From NCBI GenBank assembly GCA_035403355.1, contig DAONFA010000028.1, positions 1 through 30,377 on the forward strand: a stretch of DNA of 30,377 nucleotides, read 5' to 3'. Position 1 is the stretch's first letter. The number at the start of each line of letters is the position of its first letter. Both the position numbers and the translations under genes were made by a program. Below, one piece after another: positions 24,843 to 30,377 of this stretch. This stretch comes from Candidatus Cloacimonas sp. (lineage in GTDB: Bacteria; Cloacimonadota; Cloacimonadia; Cloacimonadales; Cloacimonadaceae). Below the pieces are notes generated by a model. That model searched no databases and was not told the origin of the DNA. It was given only the letters and a program-made list of their open reading frames with translations.

Positions 24843-24877
24843 CCCTCCGCCCTCTGCTCTCCGCTCTCTGCCCTCTC
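24843..24877 (-). repeat. 7-bp tandem array over the ndk stop codon
   Basis: Five heptamers in exact phase on the plus strand: CCCTCCG, CCCTCTG, CTCTCCG, CTCTCTG and CCCTCTC. The ndk stop codon (24876-24878, minus strand) overlaps the array end, so the ndk mRNA runs straight into a purine-rich repeat. The same heptamer family follows udk at 28216-28299. Not a CRISPR array. Confidence 0.85.
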
Positions 24878-25301
24878 AATCTTTTCTTTCGGTGTCCTCT
24901 GTTTTAAAAATTATTCCTATCTCTCTTTTGGCGCTAATAACTGAATCGGAGGCATGGACTGCATTTGTAGTAATTCCTTCAGCATAAAGATAGCGAATAG
25001 TTCCCGGTTTTCTTATAGCAGGGTTTACATCTCCGATTAAATCTCGTAACTGCTGAACAGCGTTTTCTTTCTGGACAATAATTGCCACTGTGAAGTCGGA
25101 CATCATAAAGTTCAGCAAGTTCTCATAGAAATCCTTTCCCTGGTGTTCTGCATAAAAGTTTTCTGCCAGTTCCCTGTCAAAGCGAAAAAGCTTTAGAGCA
25201 CAAAAATGAAAATCATTTTCTTCCAGAATAGTAATAATATGCCCTATATGCTTATTGCGAACTGCATCTGGCTTAATCAGCAGAAGTGACTTTTCCTTCA
25301 T
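24876..25301 (-). CDS. ndk: Nucleoside-diphosphate kinase
   Basis: Transfers the gamma phosphate between nucleoside triphosphates and diphosphates. 141 residues, the normal size. LLIKPDAV at the N-terminus, GDVNPAIRKPGTIR in the middle, and NAVHASDS with the phosphohistidine His116 (E. coli numbering is one higher) show an intact active site. The last residues (TEDTERKD) are charged and lie beside repeat sequence, so the tail may be repeat-derived. The ATG overlaps the stop of the upstream small gene (ATGA), so they are probably coupled. It is convergent with the PHP gene. Confidence 0.95.
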   Translation of the reverse strand: MKEKSLLLIKPDAVRNKHIGHIITILEENDFHFCALKLFRFDRELAENFYAEHQGKDFYENLLNFMMSDFTVAIIVQKENAVQQLRDLIGDVNPAIRKPGTIRYLYAEGITTNAVHASDSVISAKREIGIIFKTEDTERKD

Positions 25302-25621
25302 TTTGCCGTATAAACGGTTTCTATGTAGTCCAAAGCTGCAACTTTGATAGCGATATCACGATTTAGAACCATACTCATTTTAATTTTGTGTTTCAGGATA
25401 TCAGTCCAAATCTCGTACATATCGTTGGGTTTAACTTCAATTCCGGTATAAAGTTTCAGCATATCCTGGTAAAAATCGTCCCGGTCGGAATCCACTCTGG
25501 CGATAACCAGTTTAGGGGTATCCGGGCAAACATCGTATTCCTTGTAACGGATATCCACAACTACATAGCCCAACTTTAGTAGGTTTTCATAGTTAATCTG
25601 TAAGTCCTCATGATTTAGCAT
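25298..25621 (-). CDS. Small protein of unknown function, coupled to ndk
   Basis: 107 residues from the ATG at 25621, favoured because GGGAG lies 8 bases upstream; a longer frame from 25669 would add 16 residues. No transmembrane segment or signal peptide. The sequence is acidic in the middle (VDSDRDDFYQDML) and carries two cysteine-poor alpha/beta-looking stretches (YVVVDIRYKEYDV, KPNDMYEIWTDIL). I do not recognise a family. Its stop overlaps the ndk ATG (ATGA), so the two are translated together, and a link to nucleotide metabolism is possible but only by association. Confidence 0.7.
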   Translation of the reverse strand: MLNHEDLQINYENLLKLGYVVVDIRYKEYDVCPDTPKLVIARVDSDRDDFYQDMLKLYTGIEVKPNDMYEIWTDILKHKIKMSMVLNRDIAIKVAALDYIETVYTAK

Positions 25622-25702
25622 TTCTTTATCTCCCAAGTTAAATAATTCTGGACAAAACACAGGATTCAAAATCCTTGTAAAACAATGAAGAAATCAAGCC
25701 CT

Positions 25703-25708
25703 GCTCTG
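25703..25708 (-). promoter_or_regulatory. TTGACA on minus strand, possible -35 for the ndk pair
   Basis: The reverse complement reads TTGACAGAGCAGGGCTTG just before the start of the small gene upstream of ndk. The hexamer is perfect, but there is no good -10 at 16-18 bases. It lies in the divergent gap (25622-25746) with uvrB, where promoters for both strands are expected. Confidence 0.3.
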
Positions 25709-25746
25709 TCAAGAAGAATTTATTGCCCATAAAGGAACTTAAAAAA

Positions 25747-27750
25747 ATGCAACGCTTCAAACTTGTAAGTGATTATACTCCTTCAGGTGATCAGCCCGAA
25801 GCTATAGAAACCCTGATTAAAGGAATTGCAGAAGGCAAAAAGCACCAGGTTCTCTTAGGAGTTACAGGTAGCGGAAAGACCTTTACAATAGCTAATGTAA
25901 TTGAACGCTTGAATCGTCCTACCCTTGTTTTATCACATAATAAAACCCTTGCTGCTCAGCTTTATGGTGAATTGAAACAACTTTTTCCAGATAATGCTGT
26001 GGAATACTTTATCAGCTATTATGATTACTATCAGCCCGAAGCTTACATTCCGGGTAAAGATATTTATATTGAAAAAGATAGCAGTATAAACGAACAGATA
26101 GAGAAACTTCGTTTGCGAGCTACAATGAGTTTAATGGAGCGAAGAGATGTTATTATTGTTTCTTCCGTATCCTGTATTTATGGTCTTGGCGTTCCGGAAG
26201 AATATCGCGAAGCGCTAATTTCCCTGAAAAGAGGGTTGAAGATGGATAGAGAGGATTTGATCCGGCAATTGGTTACCGCTCATTACAGTAGAAATGATAT
26301 TGCCTTTGAGCGAGGTGCCTTCAGGGTTAGAGGTGATGTAGTAGATATTTTTCCTGCCTATCTGGAACACTGCTTACGCGTAGAATTTTTCGGGGATGAG
26401 ATTGTGCGTTTGGAAAAGCTGCATCCTATTTCCTGTCAAAGTTTAGGGGAAGTAGAACAATACGATGTTTACCCCGCAATTCATTTTTTAATGAATGAAG
26501 AGAAATTGCGTAAAGCCCTCATCAGTATTGAACAGGAAATGAATGAACGCGTTGCCTGGTTTTTACAAAATCAAAAATATCTGGAAGCAGAACGCTTGAA
26601 ACAACGCACTGCTTTTGACTTGGAAATGTTACGCGAACTGGGTTACTGCAGTGGTATTGAAAATTATACCAGGCACTTAACAGGAGCTAAGCCAGGAGAG
26701 CCACCAAACTGTTTACTGGATTATTTTCCCGAGGATTTTCTGTTTGTTATTGATGAATCCCATGTAACCATCCCGCAAGTGCATGGAATGTTCGGAGGTG
26801 ACTATACCCGCAAAAAAAACCTGGTGGAATATGGCTTCCGTCTGCCTTCAGCTTTTGATAACCGTCCTTTGCGCTTTGAAGAATTTGAGAAGTATATGCA
26901 TTCTGTAATCTTTGTTTCTGCTACTCCTGCGGATTATGAATTGGGCTTAACTAATGGCGAAATTGTGGAACAGGTTATTCGTCCAACCGGTTTACTTGAC
27001 CCGGAAATTGAAATTAAGCCCATTAAACATCAGGTAGATGACCTCATTACTCAAATCAGAGAACGCATTACTAAAAAACAAAAGATACTGGTTATGACTT
27101 TAACCAAAAGAATGAGTGAAGACCTCAGCATCTATTTGAATAATGCTGGAATCAAAGCTCGCTATATGCATAGTGACATAGACAGCATTGAACGCGCTAA
27201 GATAATCAGGGACTTCCGCTTAGGTGAATTTGATGTGATTGTGGGAATTAATCTTTTAAGAGAAGGTTTAGACCTGCCGGAGGTCTCTCTGGTGGCTATT
27301 TTAGATGCCGATAAAACCGGTTTTTTGCGTTCTACCCGTTCCTTAATTCAAATCTCGGGACGGGCAGCCAGAAATGTTGACGGTAAAGTGATTTTCTATG
27401 CTGATGAAATTACCGACGCCATCAAACAAACAGTTCAAGAAACCAATAGACGCCGCGCTAAACAACTTGCTTATAATGAAACCCACGGAATTACTCCTCA
27501 GACCATCTTTAAAACAATTGACCAGATTATGCAATCCACTGCCATCGCCGAGGGCTATGATAAAATTGGCAAACAGACAGCCATTGAAAAACCCTCCGCT
27601 AAGGACTTTATGGAATATCTGGAACTGGATAATAAAGATAAAATAATTGAACTTCTGACCAAAGAAATGAATAAAGCTGCTACGAATCTGGATTTTGAAC
27701 GAGCAGCGGAAATAAGAGACCGCATTTGGGAACTGCAGCAAAACCAGTGA
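25747..27750 (+). CDS. uvrB: UvrABC excinuclease subunit B
   Basis: DNA-damage verification helicase-like subunit of nucleotide excision repair. 667 residues. Walker A GVTGSGKT at 38-45; the beta-hairpin region contains YYDYYQPEAYIPGKD, which includes the aromatic residues that probe damage. The Walker B-type box is VIDESH, the helicase motif VI is QISGRAARN, and a C-terminal UVR motif (LDFERAAEIRDRIWEL) binds UvrC. I chose ATG 25747, with AAAGGA at 25731-25736; TTG 25723 would add 8 residues and is less likely. Stands alone, divergent from the ndk pair and followed by a 523-bp repeat-rich gap. Confidence 0.97.
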   Translation: MQRFKLVSDYTPSGDQPEAIETLIKGIAEGKKHQVLLGVTGSGKTFTIANVIERLNRPTLVLSHNKTLAAQLYGELKQLFPDNAVEYFISYYDYYQPEAYIPGKDIYIEKDSSINEQIEKLRLRATMSLMERRDVIIVSSVSCIYGLGVPEEYREALISLKRGLKMDREDLIRQLVTAHYSRNDIAFERGAFRVRGDVVDIFPAYLEHCLRVEFFGDEIVRLEKLHPISCQSLGEVEQYDVYPAIHFLMNEEKLRKALISIEQEMNERVAWFLQNQKYLEAERLKQRTAFDLEMLRELGYCSGIENYTRHLTGAKPGEPPNCLLDYFPEDFLFVIDESHVTIPQVHGMFGGDYTRKKNLVEYGFRLPSAFDNRPLRFEEFEKYMHSVIFVSATPADYELGLTNGEIVEQVIRPTGLLDPEIEIKPIKHQVDDLITQIRERITKKQKILVMTLTKRMSEDLSIYLNNAGIKARYMHSDIDSIERAKIIRDFRLGEFDVIVGINLLREGLDLPEVSLVAILDADKTGFLRSTRSLIQISGRAARNVDGKVIFYADEITDAIKQTVQETNRRRAKQLAYNETHGITPQTIFKTIDQIMQSTAIAEGYDKIGKQTAIEKPSAKDFMEYLELDNKDKIIELLTKEMNKAATNLDFERAAEIRDRIWELQQNQ

Positions 27751-27754
27751 AAAA

Positions 27755-27884
27755 GCGAGTTGGCGAGATAGTTATTTTTAGCCACCGAAAACACCGAATA
27801 CCCCGAAAGATTTTTTACAAAGAGAAAAAGAGAGAAATTGAGAATGAATTTAGCGAGATGGCGAGATAGTGAGATGGCGAGATG
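27755..27884. repeat. GCGAGATG-type octamer repeats
   Basis: Four octamers in phase at 27853-27884 (GCGAGATG, GCGAGATA, GTGAGATG, GCGAGATG) and two related ones at 27755-27770 (GCGAGTTG, GCGAGATA). The sequence between them is AG-rich and includes ACACCGAA-like strings. Confidence 0.75.
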
Positions 27885-27977
27885 GAAAGAGAGAGTGAGA
27901 ACGAAATATATTTTTTACAAAGAGAAAAAGAGAAAAAGAGGATTTTGAACAAAGAGAAAAAGAGAAAAGAGAGATTT
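27811..27977. repeat. Purine-rich stretch with three copies of ACAAAGAGAAAAAGAGA
   Basis: The string ACAAAGAGAAAAAGAGA occurs after 27816, 27916 and 27948, twice preceded by TTTTTT. The stretch is almost all A and G on the plus strand. It has no coding sign. Confidence 0.7.
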
Positions 27978-27981
27978 AATT

Positions 27982-28035
27982 GAGAATGGAGAATGGAGAA
28001 TTGAGGGTGAACGGTGAAAGGTGAAGGGTGAAAGG
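27982..28035. repeat. 7-bp tandem array, GAGAATG/AAGGGTG type
   Basis: Seven heptamers in continuous phase: GAGAATG, GAGAATG, GAGAATT, GAGGGTG, AACGGTG, AAAGGTG, AAGGGTG, then a partial AAAGG. The units drift in sequence while the 7-bp phase is kept. Confidence 0.75.
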
Positions 28036-28075
28036 AAAACCTGGCTATTCATATCATTTATAGAAGCATATTCAA

Positions 28076-28204
28076 GTTTATAAATCCCTAAAATCCATTT
28101 AATCCTGTTCATCCCATACCTATTAAATCCCATAAATCCCTATAATCCTGTTCATCCCAGACCTATTAAATCCCAAAAATCCCTATAATCCTGTTCATCC
28201 CATA
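28076..28204. repeat. 43-bp tandem repeat, two full units plus a degenerate one
   Basis: Full units at 28119-28161 and 28162-28204 differ at only a few positions. A degenerate unit precedes them at about 28076-28118. Each contains AATCCTGTTCATCCC. The same unit occurs in reverse orientation at 30250-30291, beyond the glycosyltransferase gene. Confidence 0.85.
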
Positions 28205-28215
28205 CCTATTTTTTT

Positions 28216-28299
28216 CTCTCCGCTCTCCGCTCTCCGCTCTTTGCTATTTGCCCTCAGCTCTTTGCCCTCAGCCCTAAGCCCTCTGCCCTCTGCTCTCTG
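28216..28299 (-). repeat. 7-bp tandem array (12 units) over the udk 3' end, G-quadruplex-capable
   Basis: Twelve heptamers in exact phase from 28216 to 28299; plus-strand types are CTCTCCG, CCCTCAG, CCCTCTG and relatives. The udk stop codon (28274-28276) lies inside the array, so its last eight or so codons (ESRGQRA) come from repeat units. On the minus strand, four GGG runs separated by 4-nt loops (28265-28288) satisfy the usual G-quadruplex pattern and straddle the stop. Confidence 0.85.
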
Positions 28300-28924
28300 C
28301 AATAAACTCATACAGCAAATATCCATTCAGCATATAGAGAACCTTATCAAATTCTCTGTCTCCGGGGATAATGATATCGGCATTTTTCTTGGTGGGCTCA
28401 ATAAATGCCTCGTGGGAGGGTTTAACTGTGCTTACATATTGTTCCAAAACGCTTTCCACATCTCTTCCGCGTTCTACAATATCTCTTTGCAAACGCCTGG
28501 CTAAACGCAAATCCGAATCTGTATCCACATAAATCTTGAGGTCGGAAAGAGCTAATAATTCAGGATAATACAGCCCAAAGATACCTTCCAGAATAATTAC
28601 ATCTGCAAAAGCAACACAGGTTTTACCTTCTTTGCGGCAATGCGTGGCAAAATCATAATCCGGAATATCCACTGCTTTACCTTCCAGCATAAGTTTCAGG
28701 TCAGAAACCAAATAGGGAACATCAATAGCATCCGGATGGTCAAAATTTACTTTTGCTCGCATTTCAGGAGAAAGATGACTAAGGTCTTTATAATAGTTAT
28801 CCTGAGCCACGATAACGGTTTTTAAGTCATTTAACCGTAATCCGATTGCTTTGGCAATTGTGGTCTTACCGGAACAGGTTCCACCTCCAATAAGAATTAA
28901 ACGCACATTATTGGTTTGGGGCAT
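28274..28924 (-). CDS. udk: Uridine kinase
   Basis: Phosphorylates uridine and cytidine in pyrimidine salvage. 216 residues from ATG 28924. P-loop GGGTCSGKTT (13-22), DNYYKD, NFDHPDAID, DYDFATHC and LEGIFGLYY match the family, and the lid segment ARRLQRDIVERGRD is present. An upstream TTG at 28933 would add three residues. The start overlaps the end of the glycosyltransferase gene by 17 bases, so they are probably one transcript. The final residues are encoded by the 7-bp repeat array at 28216-28299, so the native C-terminus has probably been altered by repeat growth. Confidence 0.93.
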   Translation of the reverse strand: MPQTNNVRLILIGGGTCSGKTTIAKAIGLRLNDLKTVIVAQDNYYKDLSHLSPEMRAKVNFDHPDAIDVPYLVSDLKLMLEGKAVDIPDYDFATHCRKEGKTCVAFADVIILEGIFGLYYPELLALSDLKIYVDTDSDLRLARRLQRDIVERGRDVESVLEQYVSTVKPSHEAFIEPTKKNADIIIPGDREFDKVLYMLNGYLLYEFIAESRGQRA

Positions 28925-30077
28925 TGTTTTCAATCCAGCTGTTTATTTTTGCTAATAACCCATTTTCCACTTTCTCCTGCGTAAAATTAGCAAAACAGAA
29001 AGCACTTAATTTAGTTGCATATTCATTCAATCTATTAGCACTGCGGAAAAGGTCTGTTATTTTATCGGATAAGATGCTAAAGTCATCTGCTGCAAGATAG
29101 CTATCTTCCGGCAGAGGAAAATCCTTTATTGCCGATAAAGTGCAAACGAGGGTTTTGCGATATTGAGCACAAGTTAAAATCCTGCTTTCCGTATCCGGTT
29201 TATTTAGAGGTAAAAGCACAAATAATGCCTGCTGCAGTAATTGCTCTCTGTTATTATAGGAAGCATAAGTTATCCTTCCGCTGCAAAGGTCTTGAAGCTC
29301 ATCTCCCCCACACAGAATAATACTTATTTCCTTTTCTACCATCTTTTGGGAAATGCGAGGATAAATCTCAGAGATAATGTTTTTCGCTGCAGTTAAGTTA
29401 TCTTTGTTTTCAGGAGCACCCCAGAAAAGGATAAATTTCCTGTTACTTTCCGGTTTATCGGGTTCCGGCATAGCAGTTATCGGTAATGGAACAAAGTGAG
29501 AATTATTTTGCTTAAAATGATAGAGCCCATATAAATCATTCGCTTCACCAGGATTAGCATACAAACAAAATATCCCCTTTTTCATCAGATACTTATCCCA
29601 GGCAGTTTGCTTGATGTATTGCCAGAAATTATCGGCATTTTGCAGTCGTCTATTTAAAGTCCACTTTTCCTTTAATTCGGGCAACCAAATCCTTTCAATA
29701 TCTATAATTAATTTACAATCCGGTAAAACCTTCTTTGCTAAATGCACTAAAGGCAGACAAGAAAACCCTGCAAAAAAGATTACTTCATAGCGTTTGCTAT
29801 CCAGAATACTAATAAAACGCTCTTTCTGACTTTTCCCTATTAGATGATACCCTTCCGGTTCAAGTTTAGTCCCCGCTTTCAAACTTAAAGAATATAATCT
29901 GTCATAACCCGTATGCGCAGAAACCGGTTTTTCCAAATAAACGGAGCTTTTTAACAGTAGGAGGTCAGCATCAAAATTTTGGGATACAACATTCCATAAA
30001 AAACGCGAACGCTCAGCTCTGATTCCATCTTCTCTGGCAAAGGGCTCATCAATAAATAATACCTTTTTGGTTAACAT
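28908..30077 (-). CDS. GT-B glycosyltransferase (GT4-like), surface or glycan role likely
   Basis: 389 residues with no transmembrane segment. The two-domain outline of GT-B enzymes is visible: an N-terminal acceptor part (MLTKKVLFIDEPFAREDG, followed by alternating strands such as IIFFAGFSCLPLVHLA-like segments) and a C-terminal part with KFILFWGAPENKDNLTAAKN, the usual start of the nucleotide-sugar half of GT4-type proteins. The late Glu motif is weak (PDTESRILTCAQYRKTLV). Neither donor nor acceptor can be read. AAGAAGGA lies about 10 bases before ATG 30077. It overlaps udk by 17 bases. It could equally be a degenerate or divergent family member. Confidence 0.7.
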   Translation of the reverse strand: MLTKKVLFIDEPFAREDGIRAERSRFLWNVVSQNFDADLLLLKSSVYLEKPVSAHTGYDRLYSLSLKAGTKLEPEGYHLIGKSQKERFISILDSKRYEVIFFAGFSCLPLVHLAKKVLPDCKLIIDIERIWLPELKEKWTLNRRLQNADNFWQYIKQTAWDKYLMKKGIFCLYANPGEANDLYGLYHFKQNNSHFVPLPITAMPEPDKPESNRKFILFWGAPENKDNLTAAKNIISEIYPRISQKMVEKEISIILCGGDELQDLCSGRITYASYNNREQLLQQALFVLLPLNKPDTESRILTCAQYRKTLVCTLSAIKDFPLPEDSYLAADDFSILSDKITDLFRSANRLNEYATKLSAFCFANFTQEKVENGLLAKINSWIENNAPNQ

Positions 30078-30249
30078 AATTATTCATTCCTTCTTGAGTT
30101 CACTATTTTTGATACTGCTAACTCTGTCAAGCCCTGTGCATAGCTGATTATTTTTTTTCACGCAGATAGGATTTTAGAAACGAGGATTTCAGGATAAGGA
30201 TTTTAGAAACAAGGATTTAAGGATTTAAGGATTTAGAGGATTTAATAGC

Positions 30250-30291
30250 TCTGGGATGGACAGGATTAAAGGATTTAGAGGATCTAATAGG
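30250..30291. repeat. 43-bp-family repeat unit, inverted relative to 28119-28204
   Basis: The segment is the reverse complement of the 43-bp unit with a few changes and one base fewer. Partial units flank it (30228-30248 and 30292-30301). Confidence 0.8.
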
Positions 30292-30328
30292 TATGGGATG
30301 ACTTGTGTAACCGGAACTTGCCTTGTAC

Positions 30329-30376
30329 CGGCGGACGCCGTTCCGCCGTTTTTATTCGGCGCTACAGCGAGCGCCG
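30329..30376. repeat. Two adjacent GC-rich hairpins, the first followed by a T-run
   Basis: Hairpin 1: CGGCGGA (30329-30335) and TCCGCCG (30342-30348), 6-nt loop, followed by TTTTTATT, which looks like an intrinsic terminator on the plus strand. Hairpin 2: CGGCGCT (30357-30363) and AGCGCCG (30370-30376), 6-nt loop. No plus-strand gene precedes it in the window, so it may be part of a repeat element cut by the window edge. Confidence 0.75.
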
Positions 30377-30377
30377 G

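Larger units (their letters stand above)
27751..28273. other. Gene-free repeat-rich gap between uvrB and udk
   Basis: No coding region is supported; a minus-strand open frame at 27915-28133 lies wholly in repeats. From left to right: GCGAGATG-like octamers, a strand-biased purine-rich stretch, an array of heptamers, two and a half 43-bp units, and a pyrimidine-rich heptamer array that runs into the udk stop. Short strings such as ACACCGAA at 27791 recur near the ndk end. Neither uvrB nor udk has a clear hairpin terminator here. Confidence 0.85.
30078..30377. other. Repeat-rich gap upstream of the glycosyltransferase gene
   Basis: No gene is supported. It contains a minus-strand TTGACA at about 30127-30132 (possible -35, followed after 17 bases by AAATAG), a 29-bp imperfect tandem (about 30170-30225), GGATTTAA-like octamers, a reversed 43-bp unit, and two GC-rich hairpins at the end. 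Confidence 0.8.

Noticed and set aside
24843..24877. CRISPR or microsatellite artefact reading of the heptamers as coding
   Set aside because: The phase is 7, there are no spacers, and no open frame uses it except the end of ndk.
27915..28133. A 72-codon minus-strand frame
   Set aside because: It lies entirely in short-period repeats and reads as low-complexity Phe/Leu/Ser sequence.

Overview
The window most likely comes from a Cloacimonadota bacterium (Candidatus Cloacimonas or a close relative). The strongest pointer is the 3-keto-5-aminohexanoate cleavage enzyme at 14824-15654, which I recognise as very close to the structurally characterised Kce of Ca. Cloacimonas acidaminovorans. Other signs fit an anaerobic, Gram-negative, amino-acid-fermenting diderm: a Kdo transferase (LPS), a B12-dependent class II ribonucleotide reductase, a 2-hydroxyacyl-CoA dehydratase-type activase, ApbE, and AT-rich, tightly packed genes. 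No database search was possible, so the taxonomic call is recognition plus inference.

Layout: (1) 1-510 is a tandem array of about 120 bp units, each able to fold into three hairpins. (2) 560-3743 holds a PP-loop tRNA-thiolation-like protein, an MBL-fold hydrolase and guaA, followed by tRNA-Asp(GTC) at 3875-3952. (3) 3998-9757 is a compact plus-strand cluster: waaA/kdtA, an AmmeMemoRadiSam-type radical SAM enzyme, a NusG-domain-II membrane protein, an unusual glycosyltransferase-Ppx/GppA fusion, and miaB. (4) 10042-14432 holds yicC, a small membrane protein, rnr and murI. (5) 14462-17921 holds a doubtful small ORF containing a palindromic block, then kce and nrdJ. (6) 18074-24831 is a tight run: zinc-ribbon membrane protein, apbE, folE2, a two-half M16 peptidase, an HgdC-like activase and a PHP phosphoesterase. 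(7) A minus-strand pair (small unknown protein, ndk) lies at 24876-25621. (8) uvrB lies at 25747-27750. (9) 27751-28299 is a gene-free, repeat-rich stretch. (10) A minus-strand pair (GT-B glycosyltransferase, uridine kinase) lies at 28274-30077. (11) Another repeat-rich gap closes the window and ends in two GC-rich hairpins.

Most genes are housekeeping: nucleotide metabolism (guaA, nrdJ, ndk, udk, folE2), RNA processing and modification (PP-loop protein, miaB, yicC, rnr), cell envelope (kdtA, murI, glycosyltransferases) and repair (uvrB). Many neighbours overlap as ATGA or by a few bases, which suggests translational coupling. Shine-Dalgarno sites are visible for many but not all genes.

I found no defence island, phage, IS transposase or CRISPR array. 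The least ordinary signals are: the hairpin-bearing 120 bp array with structure-preserving changes between copies; 7-bp purine-strand arrays that run across the stop codons of ndk and udk, the latter with a G-quadruplex-capable motif over its stop; a 43-bp repeat family placed in opposite orientations on either side of the udk-glycosyltransferase pair; and the glycosyltransferase-Ppx/GppA fusion.
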